Source of the DNA: Chitinophagaceae bacterium UBA4407
Lineage (GTDB): Bacteria > Bacteroidota > Bacteroidia > Chitinophagales > Chitinophagaceae
Assembly: GCA_002390845.1 (NCBI GenBank)
Contig: DGQT01000067.1
Span: 1-64,000, forward strand
Reading direction: 5' to 3'
Length of the DNA stretch: 64,000 bases
Below, in pieces: positions 52,340 to 61,451 of this stretch; the stretch's first letter is position 1, and each line of letters begins with the position of its first letter. The notes below the pieces were generated by a model, which searched no databases, had not been told where the DNA came from, and saw only the letters and a program-made list of their open reading frames with translations. The position numbers were made by a program, and so were the translations under genes.

Positions 52340-52372
52340 AAATACCCCGCTGGTTTCAGCGGGGTATTTTAT
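52340..52372 (+). terminator. terminator after the OmpA gene
   Basis: AAAATACCCCGCTG, loop GTT, TCAGCGGGGTATTTT, then ATTTC. The 14-bp stem is perfect apart from loop ends. Confidence 0.9.
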
Positions 52373-52397
52373 TTCAATTATTTTATTTTCAACTTAT

Positions 52398-52455
52398 TGG
52401 GCCAAACTCCATTAATACTATTGATCTTTTCTTGCGTCGCACTCTTCAACGTTCT
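52398..52455 (+). repeat. solitary L arm
   Basis: TTGGGCCAAACTCCATTAAT, then CTATTGATCTTTTC and core TTGCGTCGCACTCTTCAAC at 52432-52450. No R arm follows before the next complete element at 54294; it is the only L arm without a bracket partner inside the window. Confidence 0.82.
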
Positions 52456-52535
52456 GTTATCTATTGAACAATGTGCAACTGGTCTATTAAATGTAGCATT
52501 CAAAAATTTGCACATTCACTTATCCGCACATCACC

Positions 52536-54251
52536 CTAATGCGAATCCCTTGCCACTTCACTACCCGAGCCCCCCTTTAAAAAATCCATATCAGCACCAA
52601 GATGCGCCTGCTCTACATGTGTCTGATACAAATGCACATAACCACGTGTATGCATCTTTTCTGTTTGCTTCCATGCAGCCCTGCGCACAGCAAGTTCATC
52701 CTCTGAAACTTCTAATTGCAATGTTCTGTTGTGTGCATCAAGACTGATAGTATCACCATTCTGCACCAGCGCCAAAGTGCCGCCCACAGCGGCTTCCGGC
52801 GACACATGCAATACAACCGTACCAAAACCGGTACCACTCATTCTGCCATCGGAGATACGCACCATATCAGTAACACCTAGCTCCAATAATTTTTTAGGCA
52901 AGCCCATATTGCCTACTTCCGCCATGCCGGGGTAACCTTTTGGTCCAACATTTTTTAGTACCACGATACTCGTTGCATCAATCTCCAATTCAGGATCATC
53001 AATGCGTGCATGATAGTCTTCTATATTTTCAAACACAACTGCTTTCCCGGAATGCTTCAACAATGCCGGACTTGCAGCAGAAGGTTTTATCACCGCACCA
53101 TTTGGTGCCAGATTGCCTTTTACTACAACTATTCCTGATTCCGGTTTAAAAGGTTGCTCCATCGTGCTGATCACTTTGCGGTCATGCACTTCTGCTGTAG
53201 CACAATTTTCACCCATTGTTTTTCCATTCACTGTAATGGCATCATTGTGAATGATGGCTTGCATTTCTTTTATCACTGCAGGCAGACCACCTGAGTAATA
53301 CAGGTCTTCCATATAATTTTCGCCGGACGGTTGTATGTTGGCAAGCAAAGGAATATGCTGCGAATATTTATCAAAATCATCAATGTTTAAATCAATACCA
53401 ATGCGACCTGCGATGGCGAGCAAATGAATTACAAAATTGGTAGAGCCGCCAATGGCAGCATTTACCATGATGGCGTTTTCAAAAGCTTTGCGTGTAAGAA
53501 TTTTATCCAGCGTAAGATTTTCTTTTACCATTTCCACAATGCGTCTTCCGGACAATTGAGAAATTACTTTACGCCTGGAATCTGCAGCAGGGATAGATGC
53601 ATTGTTTGGTAGTGAAAGTCCCAATGCTTCTACCATCGTTGCCATTGTTGATGCAGTACCCATAACCGCGCAATGCCCCTGTGTACGTGCCATACAGGCT
53701 TCTGCATCCACAAATTCCGTTGCAGATATTTGTCCAAGTTTATGCGCTACATCAAAGCGCCAGACATCAGATGTGCCAATGTCTTTTCCCCGCCAATGGC
53801 CTTTTAACATCGGTCCGCCGGATATAACCAATGTTGGGATATTTACACTGCATGCACCCATTACCAATGACGGCGTTGTTTTATCGCAACCACATAGCAA
53901 CACTACACCATCAACAGGATTTGCCCTTATAGATTCTTCTACATCCATGCTTACCAAATTCCTATACAGCATGGCTGTTGGCTTCACCAATGTTTCACCC
54001 AAACTCATCACCGGAAATTCAACAGGAAAACCACCTGCTTCCAGCACACCTTTTTTTACTGCTTCAGCTAGGTCGCGAAAATGTGCATTGCAGGGCGTTA
54101 ACTCACTCCAGGTATTACAGATACCAATTACAGGTTTGCCTTCAAACATATCGGCTGGTATACCCTGGTTCTTCATCCATGCACGATAAATAAAACCATC
54201 TTTTCCTTTGCGGCCAAACCAGTTGCGGCTTCTTAGTTGCTGTGCTTCCAT
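52536..54251 (-). CDS. IlvD/Edd-family dehydratase, probably sugar-acid (pentonate) dehydratase
   Basis: A 571-aa Fe-S enzyme. N-terminal RSRNWFGRKGKDGFIYRAWM and NQGIPADMFEGKPVIGICNT are typical of L-arabinonate/D-xylonate dehydratases rather than of dihydroxy-acid dehydratase (which has GxxKDDLxKPIIGI). Cluster ligands: CNAHFRDL (about 54), VVLLCGCDKTTPSLVMGA (about 117-134) and the third Cys in GHCAVMGTASTMA (about 193). The late ISDGRMSGTGFGTVVLHVSP carries the active-site Ser. It removes water from a sugar acid to give a 2-keto-3-deoxy acid. The ACS-type transporter and TIM-barrel isomerase nearby fit sugar-acid use. Confidence 0.9.
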   Translation of the reverse strand: MEAQQLRSRNWFGRKGKDGFIYRAWMKNQGIPADMFEGKPVIGICNTWSELTPCNAHFRDLAEAVKKGVLEAGGFPVEFPVMSLGETLVKPTAMLYRNLVSMDVEESIRANPVDGVVLLCGCDKTTPSLVMGACSVNIPTLVISGGPMLKGHWRGKDIGTSDVWRFDVAHKLGQISATEFVDAEACMARTQGHCAVMGTASTMATMVEALGLSLPNNASIPAADSRRKVISQLSGRRIVEMVKENLTLDKILTRKAFENAIMVNAAIGGSTNFVIHLLAIAGRIGIDLNIDDFDKYSQHIPLLANIQPSGENYMEDLYYSGGLPAVIKEMQAIIHNDAITVNGKTMGENCATAEVHDRKVISTMEQPFKPESGIVVVKGNLAPNGAVIKPSAASPALLKHSGKAVVFENIEDYHARIDDPELEIDATSIVVLKNVGPKGYPGMAEVGNMGLPKKLLELGVTDMVRISDGRMSGTGFGTVVLHVSPEAAVGGTLALVQNGDTISLDAHNRTLQLEVSEDELAVRRAAWKQTEKMHTRGYVHLYQTHVEQAHLGADMDFLKGGSGSEVARDSH

Positions 54252-54293
54252 GATTCAAATATTTTCTTTTACGCTACAAATTATATCAAATAT

Positions 54294-54528
54294 TTTTTGT
54301 CCCGGCAATATATCAATTATCATCGTTCCTTGCGTCGCACTCTTGTACTGCGGGAAGAAAGGCAACAAGGCAAAGAGGCAACAGGCAAAGAGGCAACAGG
54401 CAAAGAGAGTATACCGAATTCAATTTTTACATATTGGTCTTCACATTGCTGCTTCATAATCCGAAATTACAAGTGTGCGACGCAACAAAAGCTTCATTGA
54501 TATTCTACTGCCCGGTTCAAAAAAATTC
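54294..54528. repeat. complete long palindrome element with tandem repeat loop
   Basis: L: TTTTTGTCCCGGCAATATAT, core TTGCGTCGCACTCTTGTAC at 54330-54348. The loop holds a tandem repeat at about 54360-54407, unit GGCAACAGGCAAAGA in three copies. R: core ATTACAAGTGTGCGACGCAA ending at 54485, then CAAAAGCTTCATTGATATTC and outer TGCCCGGTTCAAAAAAAT. It ends 1 nt before the sensor-kinase stop codon. Confidence 0.9.
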
Positions 54529-54529
54529 T

Positions 54530-56680
54530 TCAACTCACCGGCAACTGAATAATAAATATTGTTCCTTCCCCTTCCTTCGTTTCCACTTTTAACTCACCTC
54601 CATGTGCTTTTATAATGTCATAGCTCAAACTTAAACCCAGCCCTGTTCCCTGCCCTGTTGGCTTTGTAGTAAAGAATGGCTGAAAAATTTTATCAACTAT
54701 TTTTTGTGAAATGCCATTGCCGTTATCACTTACTTTGATTTCAATTCTGTCGCCAGATCTTGATGTATTTACTGAAACCGTAGGTTCATAACTTTCAGGT
54801 TGTTGTTTGCTTTTTTCTGCCACTGTATAAAACGCATTGTTGTAAAGATTCAATAGCACTCTTCCCGTATCCTGTGGAATAATATTTATCTTTTCCAGTG
54901 TCTGATCAAAATCAGTTTTCAATAATGCGTTAAATGATTTGTCTTTTGCTCTTAATCCATGATAACTGAGTCTTAAATATTCGTCGGCAAGTGCATTTAT
55001 ATCTGTCAGTTCTTTTTGACCTGAACTTGTGCGACTGTGTTGCAACATGCCTTTTACAATGGCTTCGGCACGTTTGCCGTGATGATTGATTTTCTCTAAG
55101 TTTTGTTGTATATCTGATGCTATGGCTTTGGCTTCTTCAATGTCACCTTTATTTAATTCTTCATTCATTTCAGCTATCAGCTCATTGCTTACTTCAGAAA
55201 AATTATTCACGAAGTTTAGCGGGTTTTGTATCTCATGCGCAATGCCTGCAGTGAGTTCTCCAAGGCTTGCCATTTTTTCTGATTGGATGAGTTGGGCCTG
55301 CGTGGATTTAAGCGTTGTATGAGCTTCCTCTAAAGCAGCGTATGCTTCTTTTAATTCTGCGGCTTTTTTCAATTCAGTTTCTTTACGGGCATTTTCTATT
55401 TCAAGTTCCAGGGCCTTTCGCATCTGTGTTTCAAGATTTTTATGTGTTATTGCCACCCTTTGAGAAAGATATACCGACATGGAAAGCAGTACTGGCAATA
55501 CACCCGTAAGATAGATGAGAATATACCATGCCGTAATTGAAAAATTTCCTGTCACAAAAAATAAGATCAGCAATACAAGGCTCATACAAAATGCAGCAAA
55601 GCCAGAACCTATAATCCATGCACCTGGAATTTTTTTGCGCATCGCTACAATCACTACCCGGATCATTTCTACGAGTGATATTAAAAATAGTATCAGCGAA
55701 ATCCATGGTATTAGATAAAACCATGACCATACAGCGGTAAAAAGTGAAGCAACCACTAAAAACCAGAATTGCCCGGGAAGTGTTTTATAGAAAAGTGAAT
55801 AAAGAAACCGTAAACCTGTTACCGGCATTAATGCAAGATAAGGCAGCCATAATCTTTTTAATAACAATACCAGTGCCGCATTGCTGTTACTAACTGATTC
55901 ATGTTCCAGAAATCCCCATAATGCAAAGACTACAGTGAATATCGCAAAATAGAGATTGCTTTTTTCGCGCCGGTAAAAGAGGAACATTACAAAATGTATC
56001 AACGCAAAAGTTAAGGGCACAGCAATAGCCAGCGATTCAACAGGCATAAAGAATTTAGCATGGCCAAGAATTGTTTTGCTTACTTCATCCAGGTTCCCGA
56101 TAGCAAGTTTAAAACCCAGTTCATTTAAAATGGGGGGCTTGTTCTGCATGATATTAAAGCTGGAATAATGGATGGCAATAATATGGTTGGGCTTATTAAA
56201 AGTTACAGGTTGCGGAGAAAGGATCTGTGTATTCAAACCTTCTTCGTTGTTACCAGAGCTTCCAATTTTTCCAAAACGGCAGAATAATTTTCCATCTAAA
56301 TAAACATCCGAAGCGCCAAGTTGCAAGACATTAAGCGCAAGCGGTTTATTTAAGAGAGCAGAATCAATTGTCAGATGCAACCTGAACCAGCCAATACCTT
56401 TCCAGCCACTTTTCGGCAGGCTGTCAACGGGCAGTGTTGTGTTAACGTTCTCCCACGCATAGTCATCAAAATCAGGGCTTGCAAAGTTTGCATTGGCTCC
56501 TGATGGCTCTTCAGGATAATATTTCCAATTTTGTTCAATGGTGAAATACTGGTTATTAAACCAGGATATATTTTTTAACATGCTGTCGGCAAGAAAAAAA
56601 TCATTCTTTCTTTCCTGTGCCGGCAGGGCCGGTGCACTGAAAATTAAAATCAAAAAAAGCAAGAGGGGCTTATTTTTCAT
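54530..56680 (-). CDS. 7TM-DISM sensor histidine kinase
   Basis: A 716-aa membrane kinase. Signal 1-21 (APALPAQ); periplasmic galactose-binding-like domain about 45-190 (GIGWFRLHLTIDSALLNKPL, VLQLGASDVYLDGKLFCRFG); seven membrane helices about 205-415; coiled coil about 425-470; phosphoacceptor His in LGELTAGIAHEIQNPLNFVN (about 479); ATPase about 580-716 with N box LLNLYNNAFYTVAEKSK and G boxes VSDNGNGISQKIVDKIFQPF, TKPTGQGTGLGLSLSYDIIK. The layout is 7TMR-DISM_7TM plus HisKA. It senses an external, probably carbohydrate-like ligand. Between the dehydratase and the transporter, so it may control sugar-acid use. Confidence 0.93.
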   Translation of the reverse strand: MKNKPLLLFLILIFSAPALPAQERKNDFFLADSMLKNISWFNNQYFTIEQNWKYYPEEPSGANANFASPDFDDYAWENVNTTLPVDSLPKSGWKGIGWFRLHLTIDSALLNKPLALNVLQLGASDVYLDGKLFCRFGKIGSSGNNEEGLNTQILSPQPVTFNKPNHIIAIHYSSFNIMQNKPPILNELGFKLAIGNLDEVSKTILGHAKFFMPVESLAIAVPLTFALIHFVMFLFYRREKSNLYFAIFTVVFALWGFLEHESVSNSNAALVLLLKRLWLPYLALMPVTGLRFLYSLFYKTLPGQFWFLVVASLFTAVWSWFYLIPWISLILFLISLVEMIRVVIVAMRKKIPGAWIIGSGFAAFCMSLVLLILFFVTGNFSITAWYILIYLTGVLPVLLSMSVYLSQRVAITHKNLETQMRKALELEIENARKETELKKAAELKEAYAALEEAHTTLKSTQAQLIQSEKMASLGELTAGIAHEIQNPLNFVNNFSEVSNELIAEMNEELNKGDIEEAKAIASDIQQNLEKINHHGKRAEAIVKGMLQHSRTSSGQKELTDINALADEYLRLSYHGLRAKDKSFNALLKTDFDQTLEKINIIPQDTGRVLLNLYNNAFYTVAEKSKQQPESYEPTVSVNTSRSGDRIEIKVSDNGNGISQKIVDKIFQPFFTTKPTGQGTGLGLSLSYDIIKAHGGELKVETKEGEGTIFIIQLPVS

Positions 56681-56712
56681 TTTTATCTTTTATGCCGTTT
56701 AATAGTCTGTTT

Positions 56713-56942
56713 TATTTACCGGGCTTGGTAACGCTGCTCAGCTTTTGTTGTGTCACTCACTTGTACGTTCAGTGCTTTATTCGTCAATCGTGAAGATAAC
56801 GCTTTATATACGCTTTGCCTTGCTGTCTTTCTCATTTCTTCGTTGATCTACGATACGATAAAAGCTGCCATAAATTATTAAAGCACAAGAGTGCGACGCA
56901 ACCTGGCTCAACATGAAAAACTGTCGCCCGGCTCAAAAAAAT
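56713..56942. repeat. complete long palindrome element
   Basis: L: TTTATTTACCGGGCTTGGTA, core TTGTGTCACTCACTTGTAC at 56748-56766 (second dialect). R: inner TACGATACGATAAAAGCTGC, core GCACAAGAGTGCGACGCAA at 56883-56901 (first dialect), outer GTCGCCCGGCTCAAAAAAA. The gap 56681-57084 otherwise holds the MFS gene leader. Confidence 0.88.
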
Positions 56943-57084
56943 AATACTTCAACAAAAGCATTAAAAATAAAAACCGGGTTATGTAACAATAATAACCATG
57001 TTGTAAAGAATTTGCCCGGGTTTTAAAAATGTATTTGCTATCTTAAATTTTAATTGCACTGTTTTAAACGATTTAAACATATGA

Positions 57085-58353
57085 ATGATTAAAGCAATTC
57101 CATACCGTTACCGCGTACTTGTATTGTTGTGTTCATTAACTACACTTACTTACCTTGACCGTATTTGTATTTCGATTGTTGGCGTAAGAATAAAAACTGA
57201 GTTTACCCTTAGCAATGAACAGTTCGGCTGGGTGCTTGCATCCTTTGCGCTGGCTTATGCTTTGTTCGAAATTCCATCAGGCTTACTGGGCGACCATATC
57301 GGGCCGCGTAAAGTTTTTATCCGTATTGTTTTATGGTGGTCACTGTTCACGGCTGTAACGGGTATTACAACCGGATTGATCTCGTTAATGTTTGTACGTT
57401 TTTTGTTTGGTATTGGTGAATCGGGTACTTACCCCAATGCTTTAATTACAGTATCACGCTGGTTCCCTGCAAATGAAACAGGGCGCTCTTTAACGTGGGT
57501 GGGCATTGGTTCACAAATAGGCTCTGCCATTGCTCCGTTGTTGATTATTCCGCTGGCAGCATCTTATGGTTGGCGCATGCCTTTTTATGTGAACGCTGCG
57601 ATCGGCGGTATATGGGTATTGTGCTGCTATTCCTGGTTCAAAGATTTTCCTGCGCAAATGCGTAATATTTCTGCAAAGGAACGGGAGCATATAGAAGCAA
57701 ACTGCAGGCATAGCATAGAGCAGCGCCGCATTCCCTTAAAGGCTATTTTTAAGAACCGTACTGTGTGGGCATTAATGTGTATGTATTTCTGCTTTCAATG
57801 GTCCAACTATTTTTTTGTAGCATGGATGCCTGTTTACCTGCAGGAAGGGAGGCATTTTACAGAACAGCAAACCAGCCCGATCATATTTACATTATTTATT
57901 GCAGGCATTATCGGATTACTTTCAGGAGGTTTCTTTGGAGACTGGATCGTTAAGAAAAAAGGCCTTCGCTTCGGGCGGCGTTTCGTTGGCTTTACGGGCA
58001 TGGGTGCCTGTGCACTCATGATTTTTCTTGCTGCACTCTTTACCGAAAATAAGTTAAGTGCGGCCTGCCTTATTGCAGCAAATTTTTCTTACTCTTTTGC
58101 GGTAATGACTTCTTACGCTGTGTGTGCAGATATTGGCCGCAGTAATACAGGATCGGTTACCGGCGCCATGAATTTTTTTGGACAAATGGGCGCATTTTTT
58201 CTGGCGCTGATGTTTGGTAAAATAGCAGACCTTATGCACAATTTCAACTACCCGCTTTTTATTGTTTCGTTTGTAACCCTTACTGGCTGCATGCTTTGGC
58301 TGGTAATCGATCCAACCAAACAGGTAGCTGTTAAAACCGCGGCTGATGAATAA
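57085..58353 (+). CDS. MFS transporter, anion:cation symporter (ACS) type
   Basis: A 422-aa protein with twelve membrane helices in two halves (about 10-190 and 220-410). Family marks: RYRVLVLLCSLTTLTYLDRI (helix 1), WVLASFALAYALFEIPSGLL (helix 2), GDHIGPRKVFIRI (loop 2-3 motif D-x-x-G-x-R/K), GIGESGTYPNALITVSRWFP (helix 4) and GAMNFFGQMGAFFLALMFGK. These place it near hexuronate, galactonate and glucarate transporters, which take up sugar acids with protons. It fits the IlvD/Edd dehydratase upstream. Substrate not fixed. Confidence 0.92.
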   Translation: MIKAIPYRYRVLVLLCSLTTLTYLDRICISIVGVRIKTEFTLSNEQFGWVLASFALAYALFEIPSGLLGDHIGPRKVFIRIVLWWSLFTAVTGITTGLISLMFVRFLFGIGESGTYPNALITVSRWFPANETGRSLTWVGIGSQIGSAIAPLLIIPLAASYGWRMPFYVNAAIGGIWVLCCYSWFKDFPAQMRNISAKEREHIEANCRHSIEQRRIPLKAIFKNRTVWALMCMYFCFQWSNYFFVAWMPVYLQEGRHFTEQQTSPIIFTLFIAGIIGLLSGGFFGDWIVKKKGLRFGRRFVGFTGMGACALMIFLAALFTENKLSAACLIAANFSYSFAVMTSYAVCADIGRSNTGSVTGAMNFFGQMGAFFLALMFGKIADLMHNFNYPLFIVSFVTLTGCMLWLVIDPTKQVAVKTAADE

Positions 58354-58375
58354 TGGTGTTTTTAAAGGCGAAGGA

Positions 58376-58440
58376 TTTTTATGAGCCGGGCATTTGTATT
58401 TCATGGCATCGCCTGTTGCGTCGCACACTTTAACGTTCGG
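58376..58440 (+). repeat. L arm with loop replaced by another palindrome
   Basis: TTTTTATGAGCCGGGCATTT, ATGGCATCGCCTG and core TTGCGTCGCACACTTTAAC at 58415-58433. The normal loop is replaced by the perfect 19-bp inverted repeat at 58460-58511. A weak R-like remnant follows at 58535-58560 (GAATGTACAATCACTCATGA). Confidence 0.8.
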
Positions 58441-58459
58441 AACAATGATGAGCAAATAC

Positions 58460-58511
58460 TAACCGCAGAGACGCAAAGCCGCAGAGCAATAACTTTGCGT
58501 CTCTGCGGTTA
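58460..58511. repeat. perfect 19-bp inverted repeat, copy A
   Basis: TAACCGCAGAGACGCAAAG at 58460-58478 and its exact reverse complement at 58493-58511, loop of 14 nt. Related to the two copies at 58594-58677 and 59862-59953. Confidence 0.92.
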
Positions 58512-58593
58512 GGGGCTGTTGAAAGCTGTTTCTTAATCAGAATGTACAATCACTCATGAAAGCATCGGTATAAATAGGCACATTAAATATTTT

Positions 58594-58677
58594 GAACCAC
58601 AAAGTCACAAAGTCACAAAGACACGAAGGAGTACAAAGTCTTAGTGTCTATTTGTGCCTTGGCGTCTTTGTGGTTCC
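58594..58677. repeat. inverted repeat of the ACCACAAAG type, copy B
   Basis: GAACCACAAAGTCACAAAGT, then CACAAAGACACGAAGGAGT on the left; TTGTGCCTTGGCGTCTTTGT plus GGTTCC on the right. The arms are imperfect, with the left made of tandem CACAAAG units. It lies 15 nt from the isomerase stop codon. Confidence 0.85.
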
Positions 58678-58691
58678 CTTGTTCAAAAAAA

Positions 58692-59630
58692 TTATTTCTC
58701 CGTCATCACTTCATTTACCAAACGCTTCATTTTTTGTAAGCCTGTTTTGGCAACAAGCAGTGCATCCTGTTTCCAGTAAGCATCGTTAAACAATTCGAGA
58801 GAAAGTATTTTAGTACCACCCATTGCCCGCAGGCAGCGCAGTATTTGCTTAAGCGGCGCTGCACCATCACCCGGATACACGCGGTCGCTGTCTGTTTGCT
58901 CATTCACCGGTTTGTTGGCGGGGTAATCATTCATGTGAATGATGTCGATCACTTTGCCGTTTACCAGGTTTAAGCAGTTAAAGCCAGAACCGCCGCGAAA
59001 CATGTGATACACATCAGGCAATATGCGGGCATCGGCATCGTTCGCTGCTGCAGCAATGGCAAGTGCCTGGCTAAAGTTATACAGTGTGCCAGAAGCACCC
59101 CAGAATTCTAGTAGCGGCATTACATTGTGTTTTCTGCCAAGAACCAGTATCTCGTGGTAACGGGCACCAGCCTTTTGAAAATCAATAGGCTCGTCTTTCT
59201 CCACACCCATCGGTGGTGCAGCTATACGGCGGCAACCCAGTACCGACACCAGTTTCATCTCCTCTTCCAATTCTGCAAGACCAGCTTTTCGTATGGCATC
59301 GTCATCTGCCATCCACGTGGTAAAGCTGATGATGTCTTCTACCACAATCTTTTTTGCTTTTATAAATGCTGCAAGCGATTCAATTGAATTTCCCTTGTTT
59401 ACATAATCTTTGATGTCGTTTATCCAAAGTTCCATGCCATCGTAACCTGCCTGCGCCGCTATTTCAATGGAATGCAGCAAGCCAGGCTTTTGACCCATGA
59501 TGGTGCTTGTGTTCAGGCAAAAACGGAAAGGCCCTTTTGCAGCAGGTGCTGCCTTTAGAATTGAAGCAGGTAACATTGATGCAACTGCGGCGGCACCGGA
59601 TAATTTAAAAAGTTCTCTTCTGTTGATCAT
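58692..59630 (-). CDS. exported sugar-phosphate isomerase/epimerase-like TIM barrel
   Basis: A 312-aa AP-endonuclease-2-type TIM barrel. Twin-Arg-like signal: MINRRELFKLSGAAAVASML with cleavage near ILKAAPA (about 27), so probably exported by the Tat route. Barrel landmarks: FRFCLNTSTIMGQKPGLLHS, EIAAQAGYDGMELWINDIKD (catalytic Glu), PLLEFWGASGTLYNF, DARILPDVYHMFRGGSGFN (metal Asp and His), IDIIHMNDYPANKP (His) and SLELFNDAYW (Glu). The four metal ligands are kept. Substrates of these exported isomerases are mostly unknown, perhaps keto-sugars. Confidence 0.88.
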   Translation of the reverse strand: MINRRELFKLSGAAAVASMLPASILKAAPAAKGPFRFCLNTSTIMGQKPGLLHSIEIAAQAGYDGMELWINDIKDYVNKGNSIESLAAFIKAKKIVVEDIISFTTWMADDDAIRKAGLAELEEEMKLVSVLGCRRIAAPPMGVEKDEPIDFQKAGARYHEILVLGRKHNVMPLLEFWGASGTLYNFSQALAIAAAANDADARILPDVYHMFRGGSGFNCLNLVNGKVIDIIHMNDYPANKPVNEQTDSDRVYPGDGAAPLKQILRCLRAMGGTKILSLELFNDAYWKQDALLVAKTGLQKMKRLVNEVMTEK

Positions 59631-59861
59631 GATAAATTGTTGATGAGAGGATTAAGGTAAACTTTTTTTTATTCAAAAAAATGTACCATGCGGGTAATAA
59701 TTTTTAGGTTGCTGTAGTAACCTTTGAAGTGATTGTTTACAAAAAGTAACCTGCGACATACCTGGTAAAAGCAGAGATTGATTTCAATCTTTTTTACCTT
59801 TAACGTGAGTCTTGGATGTTCTGAAATGAAAATTAATTTATTATTATTTTGGTCCTGAAAA

Positions 59862-59953
59862 TTTACCACATAGACACATAGTACACAAAGAAAAACACTA
59901 GTTTGCGTAATTCCTATGTGAAACCTATGTTTCTATGTTCCTATGTGGTGAAA
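59862..59953. repeat. inverted repeat of the ACCACATAG type, copy C
   Basis: Left TTTACCACATAGACACATAG, TACACAAAG; right CCTATGTTTCTATGTTCCTA, TGTGGTGAAAT. It follows the same design as copies A and B but with CATAGA units in place of CAAAGA. The gap 59631-60008 otherwise shows no gene. Confidence 0.85.
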
Positions 59954-60008
59954 TAACACCCAAAATTCATGTTATCTTTAATTTTCAGTAAACTATAAAC
60001 GTATAAAA

Positions 60009-60782
60009 ATGAAAATAGCAACATATAATGTGAATAGCATCAATGCCAGGCTGCCTGTATTGCTCCGTTGGCTTAGTGAAACTGCGCCTGATGTTGCGTG
60101 CCTGCAGGAATTGAAAGCACCCCAGGAAAAATTTCCTGAAGAAGCCTTAAAGAATGCAGGGTACCAGGCGATTTGGCATGGACAAAAAAGCTGGAATGGT
60201 GTGGCAATTTTATCCCGCATCGGAAAGCCAGAGGAAGTGCGGAATGCACTGCCCGGCGATCCTGAAGATGAACAAAGCCGCTATATAGAAGCAACGGTAA
60301 ACGGCGTATTAATTGGTTGCCTTTACCTGCCAAATGGTAATCCTGCACCAGGCCCTAAATTCGATTATAAACTAAGCTGGTTTGAACGGCTTGCCAAACA
60401 TGCGGCAACCTTACTTGAGTCGGGTAAGCCAGTGTTATTAACCGGAGATTTTAATGTAATGCCCACAGAAATAGATGTCTATAAACCTGAGCGTTGGGTA
60501 GATGATGCACTGTTCAGGCCGGAGAGCCGTTTGGCTTTTAAAAATCTTGTTGACCAGGGATGGACAGATGCGATTCGTAAACTTTATCCTGATGAAATTA
60601 TTTATACTTTCTGGGATTATTTTCGTGATGCTTATGGCCGTAATGCAGGATTAAGAATCGATCATTTCTTACTTAGCCCCGCGCTAAGCAAGCGCCTGGT
60701 TGCAGCAGGTGTTGACCGAAATGTTCGTGGCTGGGAAAAGACAAGCGACCATGGCCCTGTATGGATTGAACTGGCTGATTAA
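60009..60782 (+). CDS. xth: exodeoxyribonuclease III
   Basis: Cuts DNA at abasic sites and removes 3' blocking groups in base excision repair. A 257-aa Exo-Endo-Phos protein: MKIATYNVNSINARLPVLLR, VACLQELKAPQEKFPEEALK (metal Glu), YQAIWHGQKSWNGVAILSRI, KPVLLTGDFNVMPTEIDVYK (Asp-Asn), YTFWDYFRDAYGRNAGLRID (with D-H-F-L next) and the final EKTSDHGPVWIEL (catalytic Asp-His). All active-site residues of the XthA family are present; length is typical. Transcribed alone or with the next gene 96 bp downstream. Confidence 0.95.
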   Translation: MKIATYNVNSINARLPVLLRWLSETAPDVACLQELKAPQEKFPEEALKNAGYQAIWHGQKSWNGVAILSRIGKPEEVRNALPGDPEDEQSRYIEATVNGVLIGCLYLPNGNPAPGPKFDYKLSWFERLAKHAATLLESGKPVLLTGDFNVMPTEIDVYKPERWVDDALFRPESRLAFKNLVDQGWTDAIRKLYPDEIIYTFWDYFRDAYGRNAGLRIDHFLLSPALSKRLVAAGVDRNVRGWEKTSDHGPVWIELAD

Positions 60783-60878
60783 AAGGCATACGGAAGCAAA
60801 ATGTACAACCTTGTTAACTTTTCCATTTCCCGTTACAATAAATCAATTAATCGTATTTTTATCATCTAACTTCGTTGT

Positions 60879-61424
60879 ATGCGTATAATTTTTCTGATCG
60901 CTATAATGATTTCTGTTACAGTCTTAAAGGCTCAAACAATTTTGCCTGGTAGTTTTCTTGATTATACGAACAGGGCAGCCTTTGCAAATAATATCCATCT
61001 TCAAGACAGCACTGCTAACAAGAAATGGTCTTTCAGTAAATACAGCGGCATATCAACCACCTTTAGTTTTTTTAAAGGCGGTAATGCAACAGTTGTTTCT
61101 GCGCCAATTGGTTTGCAGCTGAACCGAAAATTGAATGATAACTTATATGCTTTTGCTAATATATCAGTAGCCCCGGCCTATATCAGTTTCAACAGGTCTT
61201 TTGTAAATGGTGATTTTAATAAAGCCAATCAAAGCAATGGATTTTATAAGTCAAACAGTTTTGGAGTTTACTCGAGTGCTTCACTGGGTTTAATGTATGT
61301 AAATGATGCGAAAACCTTTTCCATCTCGGGCAGTATCGGTATTGAAAAAAGCAGCTATCCCATGCTTCCTTATTACCAACTCAATAATGCCAGGCCTAAC
61401 CCTGTAAGCCCTGTAAACAGGTAA
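60879..61424 (+). CDS. exported beta-barrel-like protein, 181 aa
   Basis: Signal peptide 1-18 (ending VLKAQ). The rest alternates short amphipathic strands (YSGISTTFSFFKGGNATVVS, LYAFANISVAPAYISFNRSF, FGVYSSASLGLMYVNDAKTF, SISGSIGIEKSSYPML), with a Pro/Asn-rich end NARPNPVSPVNR. It looks like a short outer-membrane barrel of eight strands or a secreted beta protein. I know no family with certainty. Followed at 31 bp by a long palindrome element. Confidence 0.65.
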   Translation: MRIIFLIAIMISVTVLKAQTILPGSFLDYTNRAAFANNIHLQDSTANKKWSFSKYSGISTTFSFFKGGNATVVSAPIGLQLNRKLNDNLYAFANISVAPAYISFNRSFVNGDFNKANQSNGFYKSNSFGVYSSASLGLMYVNDAKTFSISGSIGIEKSSYPMLPYYQLNNARPNPVSPVNR

Positions 61425-61451
61425 GCAGCGAATTCAAAAAAATAAATAATT

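Noticed and set aside
52536..54251. Dihydroxy-acid dehydratase of branched amino-acid synthesis (ilvD proper)
   Set aside because: The N-terminal blocks (RSRNWFGRKGKDGF and WMKNQGIP) belong to the pentonate-dehydratase branch, and no other ilv genes are close.
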